DNA of 25,867 bases from an uncultured Prevotella sp. (GCA_900550035.1 URQS01000047.1:1-25867), one strand, 5' to 3'. Numbered from the stretch's first letter, positions 8,617 to 16,219 are shown. The notes: generated from the letters alone by a model not told the origin. Numbers and translations: made by a program.

Positions 8617-8648
8617 TTTGGTCATTTAGAAAAAAAACATTACCTTTG
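8617..8648 (+). promoter_or_regulatory. Promoter of tRNA-Arg
   Basis: TTTG at 8617-8620, a 20-nt spacer, then TACCTTTG at 8641-8648, matching TAnnTTTG. The predicted start is near 8653, about 9 nt before the mature tRNA end. Confidence 0.8.
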
Positions 8649-8661
8649 CACTCGATTTGTA

Positions 8662-8736
8662 GGTTCCGTAGCTCAGTTGGATTAGAGCAACAGCCTTCTA
8701 AGCTGTGGGTCTTGGGTTCGAACCCCAACGGAATCA
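8662..8736 (+). tRNA. tRNA-Arg (anticodon TCT)
   Basis: 75-nt cloverleaf. The acceptor stem GGTTCCG pairs with CGGAATC (8729-8735) including one G-U pair, with discriminator A at 8736. The D arm has GCTC/GAGC, and the anticodon stem ACAGC/GCTGT encloses the loop CTTCTAA, giving anticodon TCT, which reads AGA/AGG. The T arm contains the usual GGTTCGAAC loop. The 3' CCA is not encoded, since CAAA follows. It has its own promoter and terminator. Confidence 0.96.
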
Positions 8737-8740
8737 CAAA

Positions 8741-8879
8741 CTAAAAAGAGGATTTTACTTTGGTAAAGTCCTCTTTTCGGTTTATCGTAGATACATCAAG
8801 AGCAGTTAAACCTGCACCAACCGAGCCGACAGCCACGGTGGTCAAGATACGATGAATGTTCACCGCTCCACTTCTTCAT
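8741..8879 (-). pseudogene. Possible remnant of a tiny hydrophobic ORF
   Basis: On the minus strand an ATG at 8879 begins MKKWSG. A shift of one base afterwards would lead into a 40-codon frame (8863 to the stop at 8741-8743) with the hydrophobic stretch ILTTVAVGSVGAGLTALDV. Together they resemble the short MKK-W-hydrophobic proteins (about 30 residues) common in Bacteroidetes accessory regions and annotated as smalltalk proteins. Read as it stands, the MKKWSG frame stops after about 27 codons, and its usual neighbours (HU-like protein, amidase) are absent. This is a weak call; otherwise I see nothing in 8778-8902. Confidence 0.2.
8744..8777 (+). terminator. Intrinsic terminator of tRNA-Arg
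   Basis: 15-bp stem AAAAGAGGATTTTAC (8744-8758) with GTAAAGTCCTCTTTT (8763-8777). There is one U-G pair and a TTTG loop, and the hairpin ends in TTTT. It starts 8 nt after the tRNA. Confidence 0.85.
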
Positions 8880-8902
8880 GGTAAAGGATTATTTAGTAAT
8901 AT

Positions 8903-8943
8903 AAACACAGCTTCCATACTGCGAAGGTATGGAAGCTGTGTTT
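8903..8943. terminator. Perfect hairpin terminator, copy 1 of a repeated core
   Basis: 17-bp perfect stem (8903-8919 with 8927-8943) and a 7-nt loop, placed about 50 nt beyond the stop of the minus-strand lipoprotein gene. Its inner 27 nt (8910-8936: arm GCTTCCATAC, loop TGCGAA) recur at 9991-10017 with one difference, while the outer pairs differ but remain paired. It probably terminates the lipoprotein transcript. Confidence 0.75.
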
Positions 8944-8992
8944 GCATACTACTTGATTCTTATAGTATGTTTTTTAGATAAGGTCCTGTCTG

Positions 8993-9430
8993 TTACAATC
9001 CGGTCTTCAGCCCAGATTGTCTGAAGTTGAATTCATCAAAAACGTCACCGGCTTCTATTTGAAGTTTGATGAAGCGAAAACCGTTAGATGTGGTTGGTTC
9101 AATAGTTACAGTAAGTTTATTTCCTTCACACTTAGCTGTCAGCCAATCTGATTTTATGGATAAGTTTTCGCGGTCGTTGTATTTGGCATAAAAGTGCTGC
9201 TCTGTGCCTTTTGATTCAGATTCGGTGACTTCTGTCAGCCAAAACGAACTGTAGTTTTTACAATAGAATACGAACGTTCCACCACTTGGCGATACATGAA
9301 TATTGCCGTCACTTGATTTCTTTACTTCTGTTTGCCATTTCATCGGATCCCAGTCGCCATCTTCTTTACTGCAAGAGGATATGAAAAGTGGAATAACCAA
9401 TAGTAACAATAACCATAATCTTTTTTTCAT
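8993..9430 (-). CDS. Small BACON-like surface/periplasmic lipoprotein
   Basis: 145 residues from the ATG at 9430. It has a lipoprotein signal peptide: MKKR, a Leu-rich core (LWLLLLLVIPLF), and lipobox ISSC followed by SKEDGD. An acidic residue close after the Cys is typical of Bacteroidetes surface-export lipoproteins. The rest looks like one immunoglobulin-type BACON-like module: GGTFVFYCKN, then a DWLTAKCEGNKLTVTIEP strand pair, then FRFIKLQIEAGDVFDEFNFRQSG, matching the usual W-x(n)-N-x-L-x-V-x-x-x-x-N...R-x-x-x-I...Q pattern. BACON modules usually occur within longer glycan-binding proteins; alone it has no predictable ligand. An upstream in-frame ATG at 9454 would spoil the signal peptide. 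It is a single gene with its own promoter. Confidence 0.75.
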   Translation of the reverse strand: MKKRLWLLLLLVIPLFISSCSKEDGDWDPMKWQTEVKKSSDGNIHVSPSGGTFVFYCKNYSSFWLTEVTESESKGTEQHFYAKYNDRENLSIKSDWLTAKCEGNKLTVTIEPTTSNGFRFIKLQIEAGDVFDEFNFRQSGLKTGL

Positions 9431-9467
9431 AGTTTTCTTCTTTATGTTTATCACTACTATTAAAATG

Positions 9468-9475
9468 CAAAAGTA
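9468..9475 (-). promoter_or_regulatory. -7 element for the lipoprotein gene
   Basis: The complement of 9468-9475 reads TACTTTTG, followed by C, matching TAnnTTTG. The predicted start is near 9463 with a leader of about 33 nt. No clear -33 element is seen. Confidence 0.5.
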
Positions 9476-9509
9476 TCAAAAATCTTGCATGTGATGAGAA
9501 GAAAAATAG

Positions 9510-9650
9510 TCAGCGTTTTCTAAATGCAGCGACAATGGTCTCGAACTTGTCCATAGCCTTTCTTTGGAGAGGGTCGGTTATTTGGACTGTCTGCTCGTAT
9601 GCGTTACAAGGCCATACGTAGCTTCTGCAAAGCGTTATATGTGGCTGAAC
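9510..9650 (-). pseudogene. Decayed coding remnant in a second frame
   Basis: Just after the stop of the split gene upstream, the minus strand in a different frame (two bases shifted) stays open to a TGA at 9510-9512. The last part reads plausibly as protein: YEQTVQITDPLQRKAMDKF then ETIVAAFRKR. No start codon is seen. It may be the 3' end of a degraded gene or a frameshifted continuation of the split gene. I do not recognise it. Confidence 0.3.
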
Positions 9651-9958
9651 TCCTCGGGTGCCTGATCTGCCGTGGCGTTCACGGTGTCCGTCCTCTTGGT
9701 GAAGTCTTCGGGCGTGAGGCTGTCGGCAAAGTCCATAAGCAACATATCGAACTCCACATCATCGTACTTACAGGCTGATGCCACGCAACAAAACAGATAG
9801 ACACACATATCCGATAGGCAGTTGCCCAACTCCGTTACCTCCTTGCCGGTCTTTTTCTTAAACTAGAACTCTGTCTCACTATTCACAGGAGTCAACGGAA
9901 TCTCCTCGGTCTTTTCTACATGATTAAGCGTTATGTCCTTTGCATGCACGAAGTTCAT
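9635..9958 (-). pseudogene. Unrecognised small gene split by an in-frame TAG
   Basis: From the ATG at 9958 the minus strand reads MNFVHAKDITLNHVEKTEEI and continues to a TAG at 9863-9865. It then continues in the same frame (FKKKTGKEVTELGNCLSDM...) through YDDVEFDMLLMDFADSLTPE to a TAA at 9635-9637. The two halves total about 107 codons. Both look coding (acidic/basic alternation, a hydrophobic middle), so a single nonsense change is the simplest reading. I do not know the family; short genes like this occur in phage and conjugative modules. Its setting, between a tRNA-side patch and fkp, fits a decaying accessory insert. Readthrough or recoding of TAG is possible but unsupported. Confidence 0.5.
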
Positions 9959-9985
9959 TTCACGGGTAGCCAGTACATACAAACG

Positions 9986-10022
9986 AAAATGCTTCCATAC
10001 TGCGAAAGTATGGAAGCATTTT
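9986..10022. terminator. Perfect hairpin terminator of the pyrK-fkp operon, copy 2 of the repeated core
   Basis: 16-bp perfect stem (9986-10001 with 10007-10022) and loop GCGAA, starting 14 nt beyond the fkp stop on the minus strand and T-rich after the stem on both sides. It shares a 27-nt core with the hairpin at 8903-8943 while its outer stem pairs differ. Confidence 0.85.
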
Positions 10023-10035
10023 TGAGAATTGTTTC

Positions 10036-12879
10036 TTAGCTTCTGCTCACTTGGAATCCTTTTTGACACAGGCTCATTTCTACGAAGCGTGCCTTGTCGT
10101 TGGGGCGGTGTTCGTTGAGGATGCGGCGGATACGTGCTGCTGCCTCTTCGTCCTTGGCTATCATGTATAGATAGCCGCCACCTCCGGCACCTGGCAGTTT
10201 GTAGCCGAGGCAAAGGTCATTGATGAGGCTGGTTATGGCTTGTACGGCGGGAGGATTGGTGCCTGCGTCGAGGTGTTGGTTCTGTTGCCATGTACGAGCT
10301 ACGAGATGTCCCATGCGATTGAAGTCCATACGCTGTATGGCGTCGAACATATCGAGGGCGTGCTGCTTCATGTCGCGCAGCATAGCAAGTTGGTTGTGTT
10401 CATTTAGGAACATACGTCGTACAATCTCGGCAAGGATGGTCTTGGCGGTGCGTGTGATGCCTGTGTAGTAGAGCAAGTGGCAAGCCTTGTAGTCGGATTG
10501 TGTGAAGAGGGTGTCGGGCAGATAGCGCACTTCGGGTGTCTGTGCAAATCCACGGTCGGTCTGAAGCAGTTTTACGCCAGGCAACAGACCGCCAAACTGA
10601 TCTTGCCATCCTCCACCCGTGGTGAGCAATTGTTCGAGCACGAGGGTGCGATGTCCTATGTCGGTGTTGTCCCAACCCAGTCCGCAGAAGTCGTTGAGTG
10701 CACCGAGTACGGTAGAAGCGAGGAGCGAGCTTGTGCCCAATCCCGAACCGGCAGGAATGGCGGAAAGCAATGTCACCTCAAGACCGCAACCGAAAGCACG
10801 TAGCTGACTCTCAAGAGTGGGGTAGGAGTCGGTGCAGAACTGTGGAAGGAATCCGGCAAGAGCCAATGCAGCCTTGGGAATGGAGAACGGCGAACCTACG
10901 CGGTTGTATTCAGCTAACTCGCTGTAGGTGGTAATCGTCTCGGATGCTCCGAGGTCGATGCTGCGCAATACGATGTGTGGCTGAAGGCAGGGCTTCACGT
11001 AAGTCTGCAATGGTGGCTGTCCGTTAAGGTTGATGGCTATGTTTACCACATTGCCACCCTCCATAAGACAATAAGGTGGTGTGTCAGTCCATCCGCCTGC
11101 TATGTCGATACGTACCGGCGAACGTCCCCACACAATCTGGTCGGCATATACCGACATACGTGGGCGCTGGCTGACGCGCAAGGCATCGGCTGTAAGACCT
11201 TCGCGCAGCAATCCGAATGCCTGCATTTCGTAAGAGGCAGACTCGTTGACAGTTGCTTCTGCACGGAACATAGCGTCGCATGCTCTTGTTAATAAAGGTG
11301 CCAATGACGGCAGCGGTGAAGGCAACTCAATGTTGTTGTTGCGGTATTGGCCGGCAAGGTTGTGCAGGTCGCACTGATAGAACACGCTATGTTGCCAGTT
11401 GCGTGCAATCATAGGCAGATTGTGTGCGCGGTAGAGAGTGCGCTGACTTACGAGACGGCGCAGATTGGCTTCGTTGCTAATTTCGTCGGCACTCATACGG
11501 CGAGCGTTAGTCCACAGGTGTCTGCCCTCATCGAGATTAAGCTCGGAGAGCATCCATCGCAACACAATGCCCATATCGTTGATGTTGTCGACAATGGGGA
11601 AGAGGCGGGCTGCCTGAAGGTCGTGGTTGCCCTCAATGGTTGAGATGTCGATGCCACGCTCTTCTGCCCACGAAGCGAAACTGTTGCCAAGGAATTCAAC
11701 ATCGGCAAGAGGTCCGCGGAAAGTGTCGTTGAATCCGTATGGACGTACAGCCCATTGGTTGGTGCCTATAGGTACGATGTCGACACATTGGCCAGGTGCG
11801 AGCGTTATGTTCCAGTCGTTGTCGGGCACTCCGGTCACGATATTGTCGCGTGTCAGAGTCCATTGTTCGCCTATGCATGCATTCTCAATCCATTCGTTGC
11901 GATTGGATTGTGTCCAGCGTATCTTGATGTCGGCGTTCTGCACGAATATGGAAGGATGCGGCTTGCGGTCGTGGTGCATTATCTCACGCTGGTCGTTGAC
12001 AAGATTCTGTATTGCGAGCATCGACGATAGGAGTTCGTGAGATGTGCCAAAGTGGTAGAACTCGCCACCGGTGAGAGGCAGAATTGCAACCTTCAAGCCT
12101 GCCACTTCCGCATCGGCAATGGTTGGATTGGAGCCGAGAGCGCAACCAAACTGTCCGTACATGTCGTAGGCTGTGACCGGACTGTCGGTGATATGACCGT
12201 CGGTAGTGGAATGTTGCATGAGCACCTTTACAGCACGGTCGCTGAGTATCCACACACCAATGTCGGTAAGATAGAAGTGATCGGTAGTGAGCGAAGCCAA
12301 TGTCTCTACCGACGGCTTCTGAAGCATACACTTAAGCTGTGTAGGCTGTTCGCGTGTAGACACGAACACGCCATGATTCTTGGCGGTTTCGGGTCCGAGC
12401 CACAGTCCGTAGCACACAATGTCAGCCCATTCTGGTATGGGTTGCAATGGTGAAGTGGTGCGTATGAACACGTCGCCACTGACTATCATTGTGTTTAGTC
12501 CGTGTGGCGCCATGTTCATAATGCGATTATAGAGCGGTACCTGAAGCGAAAGCAACGACTGGTCGAGACTCTGTCCACGCTCCCAACGGAACACCGGCAG
12601 CGGTGTGAGTACCTTGCCCGAAGGTGCATACGACGGTAGACGTCGGCTCTGTCCGCCAGCGTGCAACAGCAGTCGCTTGTCGGATGCGAGCCATTCGTCG
12701 AATGTCTGGTTGCCATGCTCAGCCTCGTAGGCAGCACGCAGCAACCATGTAGTGCCACCGCCCGACCCAAGCTTGGTGCCTACAGGGTCGTTGGTGCAGA
12801 ACCATTCGTCGGCAGGCAGATGGGTAATGTCGTGGAAGCATCCCACAAGATTAGGGGGTAAGGACAGGAGTTTCTTCAT
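10036..12879 (-). CDS. fkp: Bifunctional L-fucokinase / L-fucose-1-phosphate guanylyltransferase
   Basis: 947 residues, almost the length of Bacteroides fragilis Fkp (about 949), and similar along its whole length down to the KGFQVSRS terminus. It phosphorylates L-fucose with ATP, then makes GDP-L-fucose with GTP, feeding fucosylation of capsule and surface glycoproteins. N-terminal guanylyltransferase part: LGSGGGTTWLL at 37-47 and HAGGQSRRLPSYAPSGK at about 72-88. C-terminal GHMP kinase part: SPVRIDIAGGWTDTPP near 580-600, the ATP-binding loop IPAGSGLGTSS at 708-718, and LPGAGGGGYLY near the end. Both active sites look complete. The start MKKLLSLPPNLVG matches the family start. It lies 33 nt after a mutarotase gene on the same strand and is followed by a strong terminator. 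Confidence 0.98.
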   Translation of the reverse strand: MKKLLSLPPNLVGCFHDITHLPADEWFCTNDPVGTKLGSGGGTTWLLRAAYEAEHGNQTFDEWLASDKRLLLHAGGQSRRLPSYAPSGKVLTPLPVFRWERGQSLDQSLLSLQVPLYNRIMNMAPHGLNTMIVSGDVFIRTTSPLQPIPEWADIVCYGLWLGPETAKNHGVFVSTREQPTQLKCMLQKPSVETLASLTTDHFYLTDIGVWILSDRAVKVLMQHSTTDGHITDSPVTAYDMYGQFGCALGSNPTIADAEVAGLKVAILPLTGGEFYHFGTSHELLSSMLAIQNLVNDQREIMHHDRKPHPSIFVQNADIKIRWTQSNRNEWIENACIGEQWTLTRDNIVTGVPDNDWNITLAPGQCVDIVPIGTNQWAVRPYGFNDTFRGPLADVEFLGNSFASWAEERGIDISTIEGNHDLQAARLFPIVDNINDMGIVLRWMLSELNLDEGRHLWTNARRMSADEISNEANLRRLVSQRTLYRAHNLPMIARNWQHSVFYQCDLHNLAGQYRNNNIELPSPLPSLAPLLTRACDAMFRAEATVNESASYEMQAFGLLREGLTADALRVSQRPRMSVYADQIVWGRSPVRIDIAGGWTDTPPYCLMEGGNVVNIAINLNGQPPLQTYVKPCLQPHIVLRSIDLGASETITTYSELAEYNRVGSPFSIPKAALALAGFLPQFCTDSYPTLESQLRAFGCGLEVTLLSAIPAGSGLGTSSLLASTVLGALNDFCGLGWDNTDIGHRTLVLEQLLTTGGGWQDQFGGLLPGVKLLQTDRGFAQTPEVRYLPDTLFTQSDYKACHLLYYTGITRTAKTILAEIVRRMFLNEHNQLAMLRDMKQHALDMFDAIQRMDFNRMGHLVARTWQQNQHLDAGTNPPAVQAITSLINDLCLGYKLPGAGGGGYLYMIAKDEEAAARIRRILNEHRPNDKARFVEMSLCQKGFQVSRS

Positions 12880-12912
12880 GAGTGTGTGCTTAAATGTGCT
12901 TGAATATAGGTG

Positions 12913-13305
12913 TTATTGTTCTTCATAGATATGGAAAATGCGCTCCATCATCTGCCATTTCTGGTCGGAAGTGGCGTTATCGTCGCACGACTGGAACTGA
13001 GCTACATGTGCTTCCCATTCTGCTTGGCGTGGCAGGGTGGCGAGTCGGCTCATTGCCGAATTCCAGTCGAAGTCGGCAGGAGCGTCGACAATCATCACAA
13101 GGCGTGTGCCCTGGATGTAAACCTCCATTTCGAGAATGCCCACAGCCTTGATACCGCGGCCTATCTCGGTCCAGAAATGTTCCTTGTCGTGAGCCTCGCG
13201 ATAGCGACGGATTATTTCGTTGTCGTCGCTCTTGAGGTCCATGGTCTGCACATACCGCTTGGTAGGCTGGTCGTAGTGCTTGGCAGGATATCCGTTATTT
13301 TCCAT
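12913..13305 (-). CDS. L-rhamnose/L-fucose mutarotase family protein (RhaM-like)
   Basis: 130 residues from the ATG at 13305 (MENNGYPAKHYDQ); another ATG at 13311 is possible. The frame runs back to 13407 inside pyrD, but that extension is not family-like. The conserved body fits the RhaM dimeric alpha/beta fold: KRYVQTMDLKSD, YREAHDKEHFWTEIGRGIKAVGILEMEVY, TRLVMIVDAPADFDW, and a C-terminal WQMMERIFHIYE. RhaM enzymes interconvert alpha and beta anomers of 6-deoxy-L-sugars. L-fucose and L-rhamnose cannot be separated by sequence here, but the gene lies 33 nt before fkp and no rhamnose catabolic gene is present. I therefore infer that it supplies the L-fucose anomer used by Fkp. It is slightly longer than typical RhaM (about 104) because of an N-terminal extension. 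Confidence 0.85.
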   Translation of the reverse strand: MENNGYPAKHYDQPTKRYVQTMDLKSDDNEIIRRYREAHDKEHFWTEIGRGIKAVGILEMEVYIQGTRLVMIVDAPADFDWNSAMSRLATLPRQAEWEAHVAQFQSCDDNATSDQKWQMMERIFHIYEEQ

Positions 13306-13346
13306 ATTCATTAAGTTTTGTTTTGATGATATTAAAATAGAAAATC

Positions 13347-14258
13347 TTAGTCGTTGAGTGCTCCGATAATCTCGCTTACTGATGTACATCCGTGGTTGTC
13401 GAGCCACTGGTTGATACCGTCGCGTACCTTAATAGTAACGGCAGGGTCAAGGAAGTTGGCTGTACCGATCTCGATGGCTGTAGCACCTGCCATAAGGAAC
13501 TCAATGGCGTCCTCAGCGGTGCAGATGCCTCCAAGACCTACTACTGGAATCTTCACAGCCTTAGCCACCTGCCATACCATACGCAGAGCTACGGGCTTAA
13601 CAGCAGGACCGCTCAGACCGCCAGTAGAGATGCTGAGCAACGGACGACGACGCTCAATGTCGATAGCCATGCCCATGAGTGTATTGATGAGCGAAACGCT
13701 GTCGGCACCCTCAGCTTCTACGGCACGTGCAATCTCAGTGACGTCAGTAACGTTGGGCGAGAGCTTCACGATGATAGGTTTGTGATAGCGCTGGCGCACG
13801 GCACGCACTACGCTGGCTGCACCAGTTGTAGTTACGCCGAAAGCCATACCGCCCTGCTTTACGTTAGGGCAGCTGATGTTGAGCTCGATGGCAGGAATAT
13901 TGTCGAGAGCGTCGATGCGAGCAGCACACTCGGCATAGTCGTCGGGCGACGAACCGCTTACATTGACAATCATATTGGTGTCGATGTCTTTAATCTGCGG
14001 ATAGATGTTCTTGCAGAAGTAGTCGACACCCTTGTTCTGCAGACCAACGCAGTTGAGCATACCCTGCGCTGTCTCAGCCATACGCGGATAGTCGTTGCCC
14101 TCGCGCGGATTGAGCGTAGTGCCCTTAACGATTATGCCGCCGATGCCATCGAGTGGCACGAAGTCGGCGAATTCGAGGCCGTAGCCGAATGTTCCCGATG
14201 CGGTCATAACGGGATTCTTGAGTTTCAGACCGCCTATTTTTACACTTAAATCTGCCAT
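13347..14258 (-). CDS. pyrD: Dihydroorotate dehydrogenase B, catalytic subunit
   Basis: 303 residues, class 1B length. This FMN enzyme oxidises dihydroorotate to orotate in pyrimidine synthesis, passing electrons to NAD through PyrK. Seen: GLKLKNPVMTASGTFGYG at the N-terminus, GIIVKGTTLNPREGND, NCVGLQNKG, the active-site loop LNISCPNVKQGG with catalytic C130 (Cys marks class 1), KLSPNVTDV, the SLINTL segment, and the FMN phosphate region GLGGICTAEDAIEFLMAGATAIEIGT. Its start overlaps the end of pyrK by 13 nt, as expected for subunits made together. The next gene begins 41 nt after its stop, so transcription probably continues. Confidence 0.97.
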   Translation of the reverse strand: MADLSVKIGGLKLKNPVMTASGTFGYGLEFADFVPLDGIGGIIVKGTTLNPREGNDYPRMAETAQGMLNCVGLQNKGVDYFCKNIYPQIKDIDTNMIVNVSGSSPDDYAECAARIDALDNIPAIELNISCPNVKQGGMAFGVTTTGAASVVRAVRQRYHKPIIVKLSPNVTDVTEIARAVEAEGADSVSLINTLMGMAIDIERRRPLLSISTGGLSGPAVKPVALRMVWQVAKAVKIPVVGLGGICTAEDAIEFLMAGATAIEIGTANFLDPAVTIKVRDGINQWLDNHGCTSVSEIIGALND

Positions 14259-15022
14259 GACAAATTCTTTATATTCATTACCGGACCTTCTTTACATACA
14301 CACTTGTTGCCGTCTACAGTCTTCTCTACGCAGCACAGACAGGCACCTACGCCACAAGCCATCTTGTTTTCGAGCGAAACCTCACACTCGATGTTGTTCT
14401 TGTAGGCATACTTGGCTACAGCCATCATCATAGGCTTGGGGCCGCATGTCGAAATGAGGTCGAAGTTTTCCTGCGACAATACCGAATGGTTGGTGACGAA
14501 ACCTTTCTCGCCCTCCGAACCGTCCTCTGTAGTGATGAGCACTCTGCCCACTTCCTCAAACAACTGCTTCTCCAATACATCCTTAGCTGTACGAGCACCG
14601 AGAAGGAATGTAGGCTCAACGCCCATAGCCTTAAGCTTCTTGCCGAAGTAGAGCAGCGGAGCTACGCCTACGCCACCACCAACGAGCAGCACCTTCTGTG
14701 AAGCGTCGGTAGGCATGGTGAATGAATTGCCGAGCGGCAACACGCAGTTCATACGGTCGCCCTTCTTGAGCTGCTGGAGTCGCTTGGTGCCTTCGCCTAC
14801 GGCTGCTATGAGCAGCCACAATTCGTTGGCATCGTAATCAACGTTGTTGATAGAAATAGGACGACGGAGGAATGTCGAAGGTGAGTTGTCGACACGTATC
14901 TCGACAAACTGGCCCGGAAGCATCTCGGGCAAAGGCTTGTCGTCGGTAAGCTTGATGAGGACGTGTTTGTCGCTCAAAGCTTCAACAGAATTGACCGTAA
15001 GGTCGAGGATGAATTTTTTCAT
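14246..15022 (-). CDS. pyrK: Dihydroorotate dehydrogenase B, electron-transfer subunit
   Basis: 258 residues. It has a ferredoxin-reductase-like fold with FAD and a 2Fe-2S cluster that moves electrons from PyrD to NAD. Seen: the flavin-binding FLRRPISINNVD, the NAD-binding GGGVGVAPLLYFGKKL, TCGPKPMMMAVAKYA, and the cluster cysteines C223, C228, C231 and C243 (pattern C-x4-C-x2-C-x11-C) within MACGVGACLCC...CVCKEGP. All cofactor motifs are intact. It is the first gene of the minus-strand operon and has a -7 promoter element 28-35 nt upstream of its ATG. Confidence 0.97.
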   Translation of the reverse strand: MKKFILDLTVNSVEALSDKHVLIKLTDDKPLPEMLPGQFVEIRVDNSPSTFLRRPISINNVDYDANELWLLIAAVGEGTKRLQQLKKGDRMNCVLPLGNSFTMPTDASQKVLLVGGGVGVAPLLYFGKKLKAMGVEPTFLLGARTAKDVLEKQLFEEVGRVLITTEDGSEGEKGFVTNHSVLSQENFDLISTCGPKPMMMAVAKYAYKNNIECEVSLENKMACGVGACLCCVEKTVDGNKCVCKEGPVMNIKNLSWQI

Positions 15023-15049
15023 TTATATAGTTTAATTGTTTTCGGAGTA

Positions 15050-15057
15050 CAAAAATA
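15050..15057 (-). promoter_or_regulatory. -7 element for pyrK operon
   Basis: The complement of 15050-15057 reads TATTTTTG, matching TAnnTTTG, with a predicted leader of about 23 nt. No clear -33 element is seen. It is divergent from the aguA promoter, and the two -7 boxes are about 45 nt apart. Confidence 0.5.
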
Positions 15058-15101
15058 GTGTTTTTTGCAGAATTAACGGCATAGTTTCGACATAATTGTA
15101 T

Positions 15102-15109
15102 TACATTTG
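15102..15109 (+). promoter_or_regulatory. -7 element for aguA operon
   Basis: TACATTTG at 15102-15109 matches TAnnTTTG. The predicted start is near 15114, about 27 nt before the aguA ATG at 15141. The expected -33 position holds no clear TTTG. Confidence 0.55.
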
Positions 15110-15140
15110 TACTCGAAAAGTACTTGAAACAATAAACACT

Positions 15141-16202
15141 ATGAGCAAATATATACTTCCTGCCGAATGGCACACCCAATCGTGTGTGCAACTGACGTGG
15201 CCTCATGAGGACACCGACTGGCGCGAATATCTTGACGACATCACCGAGACATTTGTGCAGATAGCCAAGGCTGTGGCACATTATGAGCCGCTTGTCATCG
15301 CTGCCAAATATCCGGAGCGTGTGCGCGAGATGCTTGCCGAGAGTCTGAACGACGATGAGATGGCGCGTGTCAGCATCTACGAGTGCGACAACAACGACAC
15401 ATGGGCACGCGACCATGCTTTCATCACGCTTGTTCCTACAACCGACGCTTCGGCTTCGTGCCGACTGCTCGACTTCCGATTCAACGGATGGGGCGAGAAG
15501 TTTGCTGCCGACAAGGACAACCGCATCAACCGCACCTTGTATGATAATGGTGTGTTCAGCGGCGAGCGTGTCGACTATGACGACTTTGTGCTTGAGGGCG
15601 GTTCGATAGAGAGTGACGGTCGCGGCACGGTGCTCACTACAAGCGTGTGCCTTATGGCTCCTCACCGCAATCAACCTATGACGCAGGCAGAGGTGGAAGA
15701 GGTGCTCAAGGAGCGTTTGTGTGCACGCAAGATAGTGTGGTTCGGCCACGGACAACTCATCGGCGACGACACCGACGGCCATATCGACACCATAGTGCGC
15801 ATCTGTCCCGACAACACTCTGCTGTATGTGGGTTGCGACGATGAAAACGACCCGCAGTATGCCGACCTTAAGGCTCTTGAAAACCAGCTGAAGCAAGCCA
15901 CCGATGCCGACGGTAAGCCATATCGGTTGCTCAAACTCCCCATGCCAGATGCGCTCTATGACAATGGCGACCGACTGCCTGCCACTTACGCCAACTTCCT
16001 GATTATAAACGGAGCTGTGATAGTTCCTACATACAATCAGGAGTCAAACGACACCCGTGCTCTTGAACTTGTGGCAGAGGCATTTCCCGGCTACGACATC
16101 ATAGGCATTGACTCGCAGACCATCGTTCGACAACACGGCTCGATACATTGCCTCACAATGCAATATCCCGTAGAGTGCACGATTCCGTCAGAATGTCGTT
16201 AA
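15141..16202 (+). CDS. aguA: Agmatine deiminase
   Basis: 353 residues from the ATG at 15141, chosen because the promoter -7 box lies inside the longer open frame that starts at 15096. It hydrolyses agmatine to N-carbamoylputrescine and ammonia, the first step of the non-ornithine route to putrescine. Features of the guanidino-group-modifying fold: PAEWHTQSCVQLTWPH at the N-terminus, DNDTWARDHAF, FNGWGEKF, LEGGSIESDGRGT, DDTDGHIDT with H214, and the catalytic C337 in HGSIHCLTMQYP. The catalytic set looks complete. It starts an operon whose third gene encodes the next enzyme of the pathway. Confidence 0.95.
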   Translation: MSKYILPAEWHTQSCVQLTWPHEDTDWREYLDDITETFVQIAKAVAHYEPLVIAAKYPERVREMLAESLNDDEMARVSIYECDNNDTWARDHAFITLVPTTDASASCRLLDFRFNGWGEKFAADKDNRINRTLYDNGVFSGERVDYDDFVLEGGSIESDGRGTVLTTSVCLMAPHRNQPMTQAEVEEVLKERLCARKIVWFGHGQLIGDDTDGHIDTIVRICPDNTLLYVGCDDENDPQYADLKALENQLKQATDADGKPYRLLKLPMPDALYDNGDRLPATYANFLIINGAVIVPTYNQESNDTRALELVAEAFPGYDIIGIDSQTIVRQHGSIHCLTMQYPVECTIPSECR

Positions 16203-16219
16203 CGTTTAGCTGATACACA

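Noticed and set aside
9635..9958. Programmed TAG recoding
   Set aside because: No suppressor tRNA or phage context is visible in the window, and neighbouring genes use normal stops; simple decay is more likely. Kept only as an alternative.
13306..13407. Extension of the mutarotase into pyrD
   Set aside because: The extra residues are not like the family and overlap the end of pyrD.
13392..14249. 285-codon open frame antisense to pyrD
   Set aside because: It mirrors a well-supported gene and the product has no recognisable motif.
15023..15140. Pyrimidine-responsive attenuator or riboswitch before pyrK/aguA
   Set aside because: The 118-nt divergent gap holds two promoter motifs but no stable hairpin or known aptamer pattern that I can see.
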